Source of the DNA: Candidatus Poribacteria bacterium
Lineage (GTDB): Bacteria; Poribacteria; WGA-4E; WGA-3G
Reading direction: 5' to 3'
Assembly (NCBI GenBank): GCA_022827225.1
Contig: JAJDTJ010000012.1
Coordinates: 1-57,639 of the forward strand
DNA length: 57,639 bases
The notes below the pieces were generated by a model. It was not told the origin of the DNA. It was given only the letters and a program-made list of their open reading frames with translations, and searched no databases. The position numbers were made by a program, and so were the translations under genes. Below, one piece after another: positions 8,845 to 17,335 of the stretch. The first letter of the stretch is position 1. The number at the start of each line of letters is the position of its first letter.

Positions 8845-8890
8845 GATGGAAACCTCGCCTTTTAAGGCGGGGAAGAAATCCCGCTCCTTT
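8845..8890 (-). mobile_element. IS200/IS605-like right end / TnpB-type RNA scaffold hairpin (remnant)
   Basis: Read on the minus strand, the sequence gives a hairpin with CCCCGCC (8872-8866), a TTAAAA loop and GGCGAGG (8859-8853), followed by tttccatccc. A GGGATTTCTTCCCC block precedes it. This resembles the conserved right end of IS200/IS605 and IS1341 elements, where the 3' end of the TnpB guide-RNA scaffold lies. No intact tnpA or tnpB is present; 8900-9170 may hold degenerate tnpB sequence. The element end abuts the start of the propeller gene. The identification rests on memory of such ends. Confidence 0.4.
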
Positions 8891-8907
8891 TCGTTTTTTG
8901 GTGACAT

Positions 8908-9829
8908 AAAATGTCAGAAATGCTAAAATATTTATAGAGGCAAGTCGGAAGTGTCTGCCTTATGGGATGCGTTGATTCTATATCCGTATCCAAGTAGCTC
9001 AAAGACGTTTGTTCGCTCGAACAACTTCCGAAGTCGGAAGTGTCTGAGGTTGTGTATTGTGGGCTGCTGGAGCCCCTCGGTGGCATGCATGTAAAGTTAC
9101 GAGCCAAGACCGAGTAGCAAACATCACGATGAATCGTGAGGTAGCACCTGACAACAAATATCTCCTGTTTCGTCCTATATTTTAACTGACTTAGAGCTTA
9201 TGGAATGGAGTCCATGTTTTAAATGTTAGCATACTTCGGTGTAATTTTCAAGAAATTTTGTCCGTTTCCCAGAAACATTGCGTCATCAGTGGTCAGTAAT
9301 CCATAGGAGAAGTTTCAAACCTCACCTGCGAACTTGGCATCACCCCTTTGTAGCAAATATAGCAAGTTTCGTGCCGATTTAGAGAATACTGCAATAAATA
9401 AGACTCTCTACAAAATATCCCTAAAGCCTTGCACAAAATGGGGCATACTTTGGTTTCAAGTTGCACGAAACAGTGCAGCGTTAGCCTTGTGCGTTGTTCA
9501 TCGGCGTTAAATTGCGTTGGATAGCGAGTTTCTAACGCAAACAAGCACAATCGTCCCTCACCTGATTCCGTTGTAAACCTCATTGTGGCACTGATCGTTT
9601 AAATGTTTAAGTTATGGTATAAGACTCAGAATTCGACTTTTTTTTAAAAATTCTGCACCCTTTTCAGTGCTGAATTGCGTCATTAATATTTAGAACGGCA
9701 TTCGTTGTGTTTTACATAATGGAAGTCATCTGGTTTCGGAATTGTGACTTTTTTTGAAACTTTTTACGCTCAAGGGTGTCTAATAGGGTAAGAAAGAGAA
9801 ACTTATAAAATTAAGCGAAGGAGATCAGA
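8908..9829. other. Gene-poor intergenic stretch with mobile-element debris
   Basis: About 920 bases lie between the propeller gene and the secreted protein at 9830. The first 270 bases contain the repeats and element-end sequence described separately. An open frame at 9293-9583 (minus, 96 codons) has no recognisable domain and no ribosome-binding site, so I do not call it a gene. The last 200 bases are AT-rich and should hold the promoter of the 9830 gene, but I cannot pick clear -35 and -10 boxes. Confidence 0.5.
8943..9045. repeat. Direct repeat, 15 bp, two copies
   Basis: The word AGTCGGAAGTGTCTG occurs at about 8943 and again at about 9031, both on the plus strand, inside the gene-free stretch next to the insertion-element end. 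The copies are about 88 bases apart. They may be internal repeats of the degenerate element. Confidence 0.6.
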
Positions 9830-10576
9830 ATGAAAAGCGCACACTTCTATTTGCTCACTTTTCTCGTGATAGTCCTACTTGTTGGGATCAGTATGGTAAG
9901 TATGGCTGAAGAGGCAGTTGTTCTGAAAATAGAGATTTCCGATGTCGTCAACAACGCCGATGCCCGGCAGATTCGGCGGTTGTTAGAACCGTGGGCGGAT
10001 CCAGAGGATATTACGTTTAGTACTCCTGTTGACAAGCACGGCAGAACTCGGCATTTCACCACAGTCGTGGAAATTAAACCGAGACAAGGCGTTTCTAAGT
10101 ACAGCGAAACGCATACGTTCGACGTATATAACATCACGCGTCAACTCAACGATTCACGTTTTCGCGGTCGTCATGGACTCGGTAATGCCCGCGTTCTGAA
10201 AACCGATGTGACGATTCGGGGCAATCTGTTTGCACATCCCGGCTTCGCTCGGAGTTACATCCGAAACGTCCCGTCGTGGCGCCGCTGGCGACCGGAAACC
10301 TCCAACATCCAGCATGCGATGACTACGCGGAACCAAGGTCAGAATTTCGTCTTTGACGCGAGCCCTGAATTCGATCAGATGCGGACGGATGTCGGAAATA
10401 ACGGGAAACCGGTTGAGGTGCAGGGAGTTGTTGCCGGATTTGACGGGGTGTATCCGATTATATCAGTGAAGAAATATACGGTAGGCTACCACCTGAAGAA
10501 TAAGGGCTCCAAACCTGACGAGGGCGCAGAAACAGAGAAAAAACCGACTTACGACTACCTTGAAAACCGGGAGTGA
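9830..10576 (+). CDS. Secreted protein of unknown function
   Basis: This 248-residue protein has a signal peptide (MKSAHFYLLTFLVIVLLVGI, cleaved near SMAEE). I recognise no family. The mature part starts VVLKIEISDVVNNADARQIR and RLLEPWADPEDITFSTPVD, which could be a small ferredoxin-like alpha-beta fold such as HMA, but the metal-binding cysteines are absent. A basic middle (RFRGRHGLGN, SWRRWRPET) and a charged C terminus (DEGAETEKKPTYDYLE) follow. AAGGAG lies 8 bases before the ATG. It is transcribed toward threonine synthase, and the two stop codons are only 7 bases apart. Confidence 0.7.
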   Translation: MKSAHFYLLTFLVIVLLVGISMVSMAEEAVVLKIEISDVVNNADARQIRRLLEPWADPEDITFSTPVDKHGRTRHFTTVVEIKPRQGVSKYSETHTFDVYNITRQLNDSRFRGRHGLGNARVLKTDVTIRGNLFAHPGFARSYIRNVPSWRRWRPETSNIQHAMTTRNQGQNFVFDASPEFDQMRTDVGNNGKPVEVQGVVAGFDGVYPIISVKKYTVGYHLKNKGSKPDEGAETEKKPTYDYLENRE

Positions 10577-10583
10577 TTGTCTT

Positions 10584-11735
10584 CTACGACTGATAACCGC
10601 CAGTATTGAATAACACAACGCGTTCGGAAGATTCAATCCTCCCCTCCGAGACGAGTTGCTTGAGTGCAGCAACGGTCGCTGCCCCTTCGGGACACGTTAA
10701 GAGCCCCTCGGTTGTCGGCAGCAGTTGCATTGCCTCACGGATAGCATCATCGGTGACGGCAACCGCGGCACCGTTACTTTTACGAATTGCTGCTAAGATA
10801 AGGAAATCACCGATCGCCTGTGGAACCCGTAGACCGCTCGCTACCGTGTGTGCGTCAGACCATGGCGTTGCTTCAGTTGCCCCTTCCTTCCACGCTTTAA
10901 CGATGGGTGCGCAACCCGTCGATTGTACAGAAATAAAACGTGGTCTCTTTTTCCCGATCCACCCAATCGCTTCTAATTCCGCGAAACCTTTCCACATCCC
11001 GACAATACCGGTCCCACCACCTGTGGGATAGATGATAACATCCGGTAGTTCCCACTCGAATTGCTCGGCGAGTTCAAACCCCATTGTTTTCTTGCCTTCA
11101 ACGCGATACGGTTCTTTAAGGGTTGATACGTCAAACCACCCTTCACGCGTCTTTTGGTCGGCAACGATTCTGCCAGCATCTGTGATTAAGCCGTCAATCA
11201 ACGTCACATTTGCGCCTGAGAGTTGACAGGTCTCTTTGTTAAAAGCGGGTGTATCTTGCGGCATGAAGATGTGTGCGGTGATGCCCGCTGCGGCGGCATA
11301 AGCTGCGAGTGCCGTAGCGGCGTTGCCAGCGGACGGGATCGCCAATTGCGTTAATCCGAGAGACTTCGCTTTCGATACTGCCATCGCCAAGCCGCGTGCT
11401 TTGAAACTCCCAGTAGGCAACCGCGATTCGTCCTTCACCCATACCTCTGGCAGTCCAAACCTTGCACCTAATGTTTTCGTGTGGATCAGCGGTGTCATCG
11501 TCTCACCAAGCGTCACAATGTCCGTTGGATTAGATATAGGCAAAAGTTCCGAATAACGCCAGAGTGATGCAGGTCTTGATAGAAGGGTGTCGCGGGTCCA
11601 TTTTCCTGACAGTTGTTCAAGCGCGTAGCGGGCAAGTAGGGGCTTCCCACAGGAATTACAAACATTTTGAGGTATTGTGTGCGGATAGGTTTCATTACAT
11701 CTGCTACATTCAAGGTGTTGGAGATAGCTTTTCAT
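10584..11735 (-). CDS. thrC: Threonine synthase
   Basis: Threonine synthase converts O-phosphohomoserine to threonine with pyridoxal phosphate. The 383-residue length fits. An N-terminal zinc-ribbon-like pair (CSRC at 10-13, CNSCG at 26-30) is followed by KDESRLPTGSFKARGLAMAV with the cofactor lysine at 112. The glycine-rich phosphate-binding loop PTGGGTGIVGMWKG and the SAGNAATALAAYA block are the usual signatures of fold-type II enzymes. It lies 23 bases downstream of the carbamoyltransferase gene on the same strand, so the two likely form an amino-acid biosynthesis operon. The ribosome-binding site is weak. Confidence 0.9.
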   Translation of the reverse strand: MKSYLQHLECSRCNETYPHTIPQNVCNSCGKPLLARYALEQLSGKWTRDTLLSRPASLWRYSELLPISNPTDIVTLGETMTPLIHTKTLGARFGLPEVWVKDESRLPTGSFKARGLAMAVSKAKSLGLTQLAIPSAGNAATALAAYAAAAGITAHIFMPQDTPAFNKETCQLSGANVTLIDGLITDAGRIVADQKTREGWFDVSTLKEPYRVEGKKTMGFELAEQFEWELPDVIIYPTGGGTGIVGMWKGFAELEAIGWIGKKRPRFISVQSTGCAPIVKAWKEGATEATPWSDAHTVASGLRVPQAIGDFLILAAIRKSNGAAVAVTDDAIREAMQLLPTTEGLLTCPEGAATVAALKQLVSEGRIESSERVVLFNTGGYQS

Positions 11736-11758
11736 AACGGATATGCCTATTGCCTTGC

Positions 11759-12697
11759 TTAGGCGTGCACAAGCAATCTGAGAAGGATGGCTTTCATGCT
11801 ATGGAGACGGTTTTCGGACTGGTCGAAAATAATTGAACGTTCATCGTTGACGAGTTCACCTGCGATTTCGTAGCCGTGATGCGCGGGGAGGCAGTGCATA
11901 ATCTTGCAATTGTGCCCTTTCAATAGTTCGGAATTCAACTGATAGGGTATCATCTTTTTTAACCGCCGCTCCCGTTCTTCGGCAAAAGTCGGATCCTCGA
12001 AGAACTCCATATCCACCCATGTGTCCGTATAGACGACATCGCTTTCAGCGATAATCTCTTCAAGAGAATCTCCGAGGTCTGTGGTATCTGTATCAAGTGT
12101 CTTATAGCATCCTTTTTGAGCGGCTGCATCCCATAATTCTTTATCAACAGCCGCGGGGTTCACCTCCGGTGCGACGACAGTGACCTCAATTCCGACCTTC
12201 ATACCGGCGGCAATCAGCGAGTTACAGACGTTATTATGTACACCGATGAAGCATAATTTAACGCCTTCCAGTCTACCGAAGCATTCCTGTATCGTCATTA
12301 GATCGCCGAGTGCCTGCGTCGGGTGGTATCTATCACAGCAGCCGTTGATGATGGGGACCGTTGCGGCGGCGGCAGCTGCAACGAGTTCATCGTGTTTCAA
12401 GAACCGCGCCAAGATAATATCAACGTACGCCGAAAGGACGCGCATCTCATCGCCAAGGTCGGCTAATGCGAAGTTTGTCGTGCGCCAATCGAGGTAGTGT
12501 GCGTGTCCGCCGAGTTGCGTCATACCGATTTCACCGGCGCAGCGTGTTCGCGTAGAGGTCTTCTGGAAGAGTAGACAGAGGCTCTTGCCACCGACAGCGT
12601 GCCTATATTTTTCGGGGTATCTTTTCATATTTAGGCTGTCTTCAACGGTTTCAAGGATGTCTGTTTCTGACCAAGGGTTCAGTGTAATTAGGTGCAT
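11759..12697 (-). CDS. Ornithine carbamoyltransferase family enzyme
   Basis: ATG 12697 is preferred because GGAGG precedes it and family members start near MHLITLNPWSETD; this gives 312 residues. The carbamoyl-phosphate loop STRTRC (within LLFQKTSTRTRCAGEIGM), the HPTQALGDLMTI block and HCLPAHHGYEI identify an aspartate/ornithine carbamoyltransferase. In classical ArgF the ornithine loop reads D-x-W-x-SMG. Here it is DTWVDMEFFEDPTFAEERER, so the substrate may be a modified ornithine or another amine. Arginine synthesis is the simplest role, and the neighbouring thrC fits an amino-acid biosynthesis setting. Confidence 0.8.
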   Translation of the reverse strand: MHLITLNPWSETDILETVEDSLNMKRYPEKYRHAVGGKSLCLLFQKTSTRTRCAGEIGMTQLGGHAHYLDWRTTNFALADLGDEMRVLSAYVDIILARFLKHDELVAAAAAATVPIINGCCDRYHPTQALGDLMTIQECFGRLEGVKLCFIGVHNNVCNSLIAAGMKVGIEVTVVAPEVNPAAVDKELWDAAAQKGCYKTLDTDTTDLGDSLEEIIAESDVVYTDTWVDMEFFEDPTFAEERERRLKKMIPYQLNSELLKGHNCKIMHCLPAHHGYEIAGELVNDERSIIFDQSENRLHSMKAILLRLLVHA

Positions 12698-12836
12698 AAC
12701 TACCTCCACAAGCGGGTCTGCCAAATTAGAAACTACAATTATACCGAACTTTTTAAGATATGTCAAATATTTTTTATCTGTTAGGCAGGGTCATTCAATT
12801 TTAGGGAGACGCTTGCTCTCAAGGTATCCGGCACTT

Positions 12837-13769
12837 TTAGAGAGCGAAGTAAAGTTGCACAGGTTGGTTAGCGGGCTCTTCTTGGACCACCTCGTCGTCA
12901 ACAAACGCGATGCCTTCGGGGACGGGAATCGGACGCAGGTTCATGATCCTATGCGGATTGTTAACAGCTTCTAAGGCTTGTGCGACGCTCCCCATCAAGG
13001 CGCGCCCGAGCCGTTGCAACGCCGCTAACGCCTTGTCGCGGACGTATATCACCCATCCCTGCGTTCGCCCAAAACGCGCTCCCATCTCAGCGTTAGTCAG
13101 TTTCACTGGAATTCCAAACGAACGTGTGAGGATGAAACGTTCCACATCTGGCAGCAGAGATAGGAACCAATTCAAATCCGATTTGATCTCTTCAAGGTTG
13201 ATGTCGGTATCCTGTGTCGGTAGAATGTCAGCGAGCGTCATAGTGCCATCTTCACCGACCGGTGCATCCAAGGACTTAACATGGACCACCGTCTGATCTA
13301 AAAGGGCGTGGAGTTCAACGTGCCGCAACGAAACACCTGATGCCTCGGCAATCTGCTCAAAAGTCGGAGTAGGATTCCCCGATGCAGCTAAGACGGCTTT
13401 GGCTTTTCGGATTCTCCATTGTCTTTGACGGACCTGCACAGGGAGTCGAATGATTTCGTTGAGCAGCTCACTACGTCCAATCGCCGTGTGTATCGCAAGG
13501 TACGCATACGTCGAAAAACGAAGGTCCCGTTCGACATCAAAGTTGTCAATCGCATACATCAGCCCTTGCACGCCATCGGCGATCAAGTCTTCGGCAGAAA
13601 CACCTTTATCGGGGCGCGCATACCCGAGGGCAACCTTATTCACTAAACGCAGATTCAACAGAATCAGACGTTCGCGAGACATCTTATTGCCCGACTGCGC
13701 CTCTTTCAGGAGTTGATATTCTTCGGATTTGCTCAAAAGATCGTGCTTCAGCAACTCAGTATATTTCAT
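12837..13769 (-). CDS. RNA polymerase sigma-70 family factor, divergent
   Basis: The 310-residue protein has a clear region 2: DLIADGVQGLMYAIDNFDVE, RDLRFSTYAYLAIHTAIGRS and IIRLPVQVRQRQ correspond to core-binding and -10 recognition in RpoD/RpoS-type factors. Region 3 follows (PTPTFEQIAEASGVSLRHVE). Region 4 is recognisable but altered (LPDVERFILTRSFGIPVKLT, NAEMGARFGRTQGWVIYVRD). A C-terminal extension of about 50 residues (VPEGIAFVDDEVVQEE) is unusual. It is shorter than a housekeeping factor and lacks region 1.1, so it is likely an alternative sigma. A perfect palindrome 53 bases upstream may be its operator. Confidence 0.85.
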   Translation of the reverse strand: MKYTELLKHDLLSKSEEYQLLKEAQSGNKMSRERLILLNLRLVNKVALGYARPDKGVSAEDLIADGVQGLMYAIDNFDVERDLRFSTYAYLAIHTAIGRSELLNEIIRLPVQVRQRQWRIRKAKAVLAASGNPTPTFEQIAEASGVSLRHVELHALLDQTVVHVKSLDAPVGEDGTMTLADILPTQDTDINLEEIKSDLNWFLSLLPDVERFILTRSFGIPVKLTNAEMGARFGRTQGWVIYVRDKALAALQRLGRALMGSVAQALEAVNNPHRIMNLRPIPVPEGIAFVDDEVVQEEPANQPVQLYFAL

Positions 13770-13821
13770 ACACTTCTGGCGGGCGAGAATGGACTTTCAG
13801 AGGAAGTCCGTAAGCCCTTAA

Positions 13822-13843
13822 AATGTTACACCTGTGTAACATT
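13822..13843. promoter_or_regulatory. 22-bp palindrome, putative operator of the sigma-factor gene
   Basis: AATGTTACAC and GTGTAACATT are perfect 10-base arms around CT, centred 63 bases before the sigma-factor ATG. The right half-site occurs again at 13945-13954. A perfect dyad of this size in front of a regulator gene is typical of a dimeric repressor or activator site. The protein that binds it is unknown. Confidence 0.55.
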
Positions 13844-13944
13844 AGATGTAGATTGCTTATCGGTATAAACTTAGTCGTTGTAAGGGTTTAGAGGCAATTT
13901 TTCTGTTGTTTTTCGTTTTGCGAAAAAAAATAATTTGGCAAAAA

Positions 13945-13954
13945 GTGTAACATT
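13945..13954. promoter_or_regulatory. Second half-site of the sigma-gene palindrome
   Basis: GTGTAACATT here is identical to the right arm of the 13822-13843 dyad, 122 bases away in the same orientation. Its left side does not pair. It could be an auxiliary half-site for the same regulator. Confidence 0.4.
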
Positions 13955-14136
13955 TGCATTCGCGGCAACTCTCAGTAATTAGGAAAACGGAGTTTAGTTT
14001 TAACCCCACCTCCTTTTGTCGGACTGAAGGGTTATTTTTATGTTTTTGATTGCTTAGTATAATTAAATTATTATGTATATAATAACATATATAATGTAGA
14101 AATGTAAATTTATTTTTTATACACGGCGTAGTTTTC

Positions 14137-17100
14137 CTATGACTTTAATGCAGGTAATTCATTAACAACGTCTATCGTCTCTAAACTGACCGTGATGATC
14201 TGTCCAATCAGACGGAGGATATACTCGGGGTCTTCCTCGCGATTCGGATCGTTCTTGATATCACTCCGTTTGTCTACCTTGACACGATATTGATCCACAA
14301 CCCACTCCAATGCAGACCGGTTCCCTAACCGATACTCAAACACTTTAGGCGGGATGCCCTCTAACATCAAAAAATCGTTGTATGTCAACTGCGTCTTGTC
14401 TTTAGAAAATTTCATTCGCTCCACACGCAGATCCACTTGCATATCTGGTGTCTCAATCATCTCAAGTTTATCGTATTCGGGTTGGGATTCGTAGGTGATG
14501 TGGAGGTTTGCCAGCTGCGCGCCTGCTTTGGTAAACGCCCAGAAGTCTTCGGTGAAGGGGATATGCGGTAGGTCTCGTTTGAGGTTTTCTTGATACCGAT
14601 CGCGATAATCGGAATGATGCAGGAGTCCGTAGGTATAGTGGAAGATGTCCCACTTGGTGATGGTTTCATCTGCGTAGTGTTTTTGAAACTGCGTCAATGC
14701 CCAATCGGTGATATTCTCTCGACGATTTGTGCCATCCTCATCGTAGGTATAGAACGGAAAGCACTGTGTCGGCGATCCAAAACCACCAGCCATAACATTT
14801 ACAGGAATACAATTGCTCATCAAACAAGCAAAAGGCCTCTCCGGAGTCATGTTGACACAGAGAATTAGATTTTCCGTCTCCGCTTCAAGTGTCGGAAAAA
14901 TGGAAGGAAACACATACACACGCTCATTCACCATCCTATCAAAAAATAGGTTTGTTTTTGTGAATGGCCGGTAGAGAGATTGACGTAATTTTGATTCGGT
15001 AAATTCTGCGAGTTGTCCCGCTTTCAGTTTACGTTTTAAGCCTTCACTCCAGCTTACTTTTTCCGGATCAGAGTCGACGAAATCATCGAGATTCATTCCG
15101 GATTTACTTTTTGTTCCGATCCATTCAAGCGTCTGAGCATTGTAGAATTTTATCATCCGCTGAATGTTTTCAGTGAGAGTGTCTCTGTCAAAGTTGTAAA
15201 CCCAGGCATCTCGGTTTGTTGATACACCAAGACTGTAGGTTTTAAAAAGCGTCCCCTCTGCCTGCCCCTTGCTCGCCTTTGCTATTTTACTTCCGATCGG
15301 GATGAAGGTATCAAAATCGGCGTGGAGATCTGCTGTGAGCCATGTATGCCGTTTATCGGGTGTCAACTCCTGCCACTTTATATTACCGATATGCTGGCTT
15401 TCGTCCAGAAACGCAAATGTACGTGCTTTATTCAGTTCGACAGTTTCGTCGTTGTAAAAAATACGCGAGACACCTTTATCAGTTACAGCACGCGGATTGT
15501 GCCTACTACTTTTGACGAGGATATTGATACTCACGCCGACCTGAATGCCGAATACGTTAGCGTCCCCCGGCTGTCCCTTACGGACGTTTCCCCCTAAATC
15601 TAAAATATAGAGCGTGTCAAACTCTTCAGCGAGGTGTTTTCGCATACCATCAAACATTTGCGCGTCAATAAAACTGTTGTTCGTCACGAAGGCGACGATC
15701 CCCTCATCGCCAAGTTTGTCCATTGCCCATCGGAATGCCTTGACGTACGGATCATAGAGTTTATTTTTCGACTGTGCTTTAGAATCAGCGGCAAACGTGT
15801 TACGCACCCGTGTGTCAACCGCCACATGCTCACGATTCCTATTGTTATCGTTCTCGTTGTCCTGTCTTGCATTGTAGGGCGGATTGCCTATAACAATGAA
15901 CATCGGTGTCTCTCTCTGCTCCTCAACCCGAAGCGTATTCTCTGGTGTAAAAAAGGCAAACTGTCCCGTTTGATGTGGCGCGTCCATTAAATCAACCGTA
16001 TCAAACGTATCCACGAAGCAGATATGCGGAAACGGCTCATAATCGCCTGTTTTCTCAAAATAGGCGTGTTCAATGTTGAGGCTGGCGATGTAATAGGGAA
16101 GCAACATCACCTCGTTACAGTGCAGTTCTTCTCGGTACTTCTGTGGCAGCCGCCTCCCCTGAATTTCTTGCATGAGGCGTACGATAAAGTTCCCGGTGCC
16201 GACGAAGGGATCGATGATATGAACCCCCATATCCGAAAGCGACCGTCCGAACCCGGTTTTAAGAACGTGTTCAACGCTTTTCACCATGAAATCCACGATT
16301 GGCTGCGGCGTGTAGACGATACCGTGTGTATCAGCAACTTTCACCGAAAAACCTTGAAAGAATTGCTCGTAGACGGTATTCAAAAATGACTGTTTTTGTG
16401 AGAAATCGGTGATAGTCGCGGCGGTCTTCTCAATCGCAATATAGAACGGATTTAAGGGACGCAGGAACTCGGAACGGCTTGGGGAACGCTGCGTAAGGAC
16501 GTGGATCACCTTCTCAATTTCTTGGGCGATGATATTTCTGTTGGTAAAATCGGGATTGTCAAATACTGTGCGGAAAATCCGCTCGGTGAGGAGATGTTGG
16601 ATGAGCATCTCCTCCACTTGTGCCTCGGTGAGGTTTGGGTCAATAGCGGCTCGGCACTGCTGGTGAAAATTCGCAAATGCTTGCCGAAACAAAGGGTTGT
16701 CCCGCATCTCGGTCTCAACGCGCTGCGCGACACCACGTCCCAACACCGGCACCTTCTCCCGAAACTCTTCCACTGCTGCATACCAATCGATGATGTTTTC
16801 CTCTTGATACGCAAAGAAGGTGTTCAGCAGATCAATAAGATTCTTTGGATCCGTCAGGTCGTTGTCAAGGCGGAGGTGTCCGTCCTGATAGAGGAGTGCG
16901 CGGGTCGGGGATTGAATTATGATATTTTTAAAAGGATACCCTGCTTCCGATTTTCGCCGCGCTTCAGTAGGCAGATCGTCGTGTGTATCCTTTGCTTCCC
17001 AGTGTCCATGGGGTAAGTCGAAAGCATCAACGACTTCACCATCTACTTGGATGCGCCTGTTCGTTTTTGTGTAGCGTGTCTTTTCGCAGACAAGGATAAG

Positions 17101-17250
17101 GTCTGCTTGTCGGCAATAATGTTGAAGGAGCGTTTGGAAGGCGGTTCGGACAGCGCCTTCGTGTTCCGCGCCGATTTTCGTGTATGCTTCAAGTTCTGCG
17201 TAGTAGTTTTTGATGGGTTTATGTGTCGGTTTGATATTAAGTATCGGCAT
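14137..17250 (-). CDS. Type ISP-like restriction-modification enzyme (nuclease + N6-adenine methyltransferase)
   Basis: This 1037-residue protein joins an N-terminal nuclease-like domain to a gamma-class N6-adenine methyltransferase. The nuclease has VVDAFDLPHGHWEAKD with Glu85 and Lys87 in an E-x-K pattern. The methyltransferase has IVYTPQPIVDFM near 321, motif I DPFVGTGNFIVRL at 347-359 and motif IV NPPY at 456-459. A target-recognition region of about 400 residues follows. This is the order of type ISP enzymes such as LlaBIII, but the helicase found there between nuclease and methylase is absent. GGAGAAAGG precedes the ATG. It methylates DNA and probably cuts unmodified invaders. Confidence 0.85.
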   Translation of the reverse strand: MPILNIKPTHKPIKNYYAELEAYTKIGAEHEGAVRTAFQTLLQHYCRQADLILVCEKTRYTKTNRRIQVDGEVVDAFDLPHGHWEAKDTHDDLPTEARRKSEAGYPFKNIIIQSPTRALLYQDGHLRLDNDLTDPKNLIDLLNTFFAYQEENIIDWYAAVEEFREKVPVLGRGVAQRVETEMRDNPLFRQAFANFHQQCRAAIDPNLTEAQVEEMLIQHLLTERIFRTVFDNPDFTNRNIIAQEIEKVIHVLTQRSPSRSEFLRPLNPFYIAIEKTAATITDFSQKQSFLNTVYEQFFQGFSVKVADTHGIVYTPQPIVDFMVKSVEHVLKTGFGRSLSDMGVHIIDPFVGTGNFIVRLMQEIQGRRLPQKYREELHCNEVMLLPYYIASLNIEHAYFEKTGDYEPFPHICFVDTFDTVDLMDAPHQTGQFAFFTPENTLRVEEQRETPMFIVIGNPPYNARQDNENDNNRNREHVAVDTRVRNTFAADSKAQSKNKLYDPYVKAFRWAMDKLGDEGIVAFVTNNSFIDAQMFDGMRKHLAEEFDTLYILDLGGNVRKGQPGDANVFGIQVGVSINILVKSSRHNPRAVTDKGVSRIFYNDETVELNKARTFAFLDESQHIGNIKWQELTPDKRHTWLTADLHADFDTFIPIGSKIAKASKGQAEGTLFKTYSLGVSTNRDAWVYNFDRDTLTENIQRMIKFYNAQTLEWIGTKSKSGMNLDDFVDSDPEKVSWSEGLKRKLKAGQLAEFTESKLRQSLYRPFTKTNLFFDRMVNERVYVFPSIFPTLEAETENLILCVNMTPERPFACLMSNCIPVNVMAGGFGSPTQCFPFYTYDEDGTNRRENITDWALTQFQKHYADETITKWDIFHYTYGLLHHSDYRDRYQENLKRDLPHIPFTEDFWAFTKAGAQLANLHITYESQPEYDKLEMIETPDMQVDLRVERMKFSKDKTQLTYNDFLMLEGIPPKVFEYRLGNRSALEWVVDQYRVKVDKRSDIKNDPNREEDPEYILRLIGQIITVSLETIDVVNELPALKS

Positions 17251-17335
17251 AGCCTTTCTCCGTGTAGCGTTGGCAATCGGATTTAAAACAACGCCAATTA
17301 TACACGGATATAGGGCGCGATTGCAAGGAGAAAAC

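Larger units (their letters stand above)
13770..14136. other. AT-rich intergenic region upstream of the sigma factor
   Basis: The region contains the operator-like palindrome and its half-site, then long A/T runs. It should carry the promoter of the sigma factor (minus strand) and the end of the restriction-modification transcript. I see no open frame, and no clear terminator before 14137. Confidence 0.5.

Noticed and set aside
9038..9117. A plus-strand frame ending GMHVKLRAKTE as a possible tnpB C terminus
   Set aside because: The hairpin and scaffold-like sequence beside it point to an element on the minus strand, and the frame has stops a short way upstream.
9293..9583. 96-codon minus-strand open frame
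   Set aside because: No ribosome-binding site, no domain, unusual composition; likely a chance frame in element debris.
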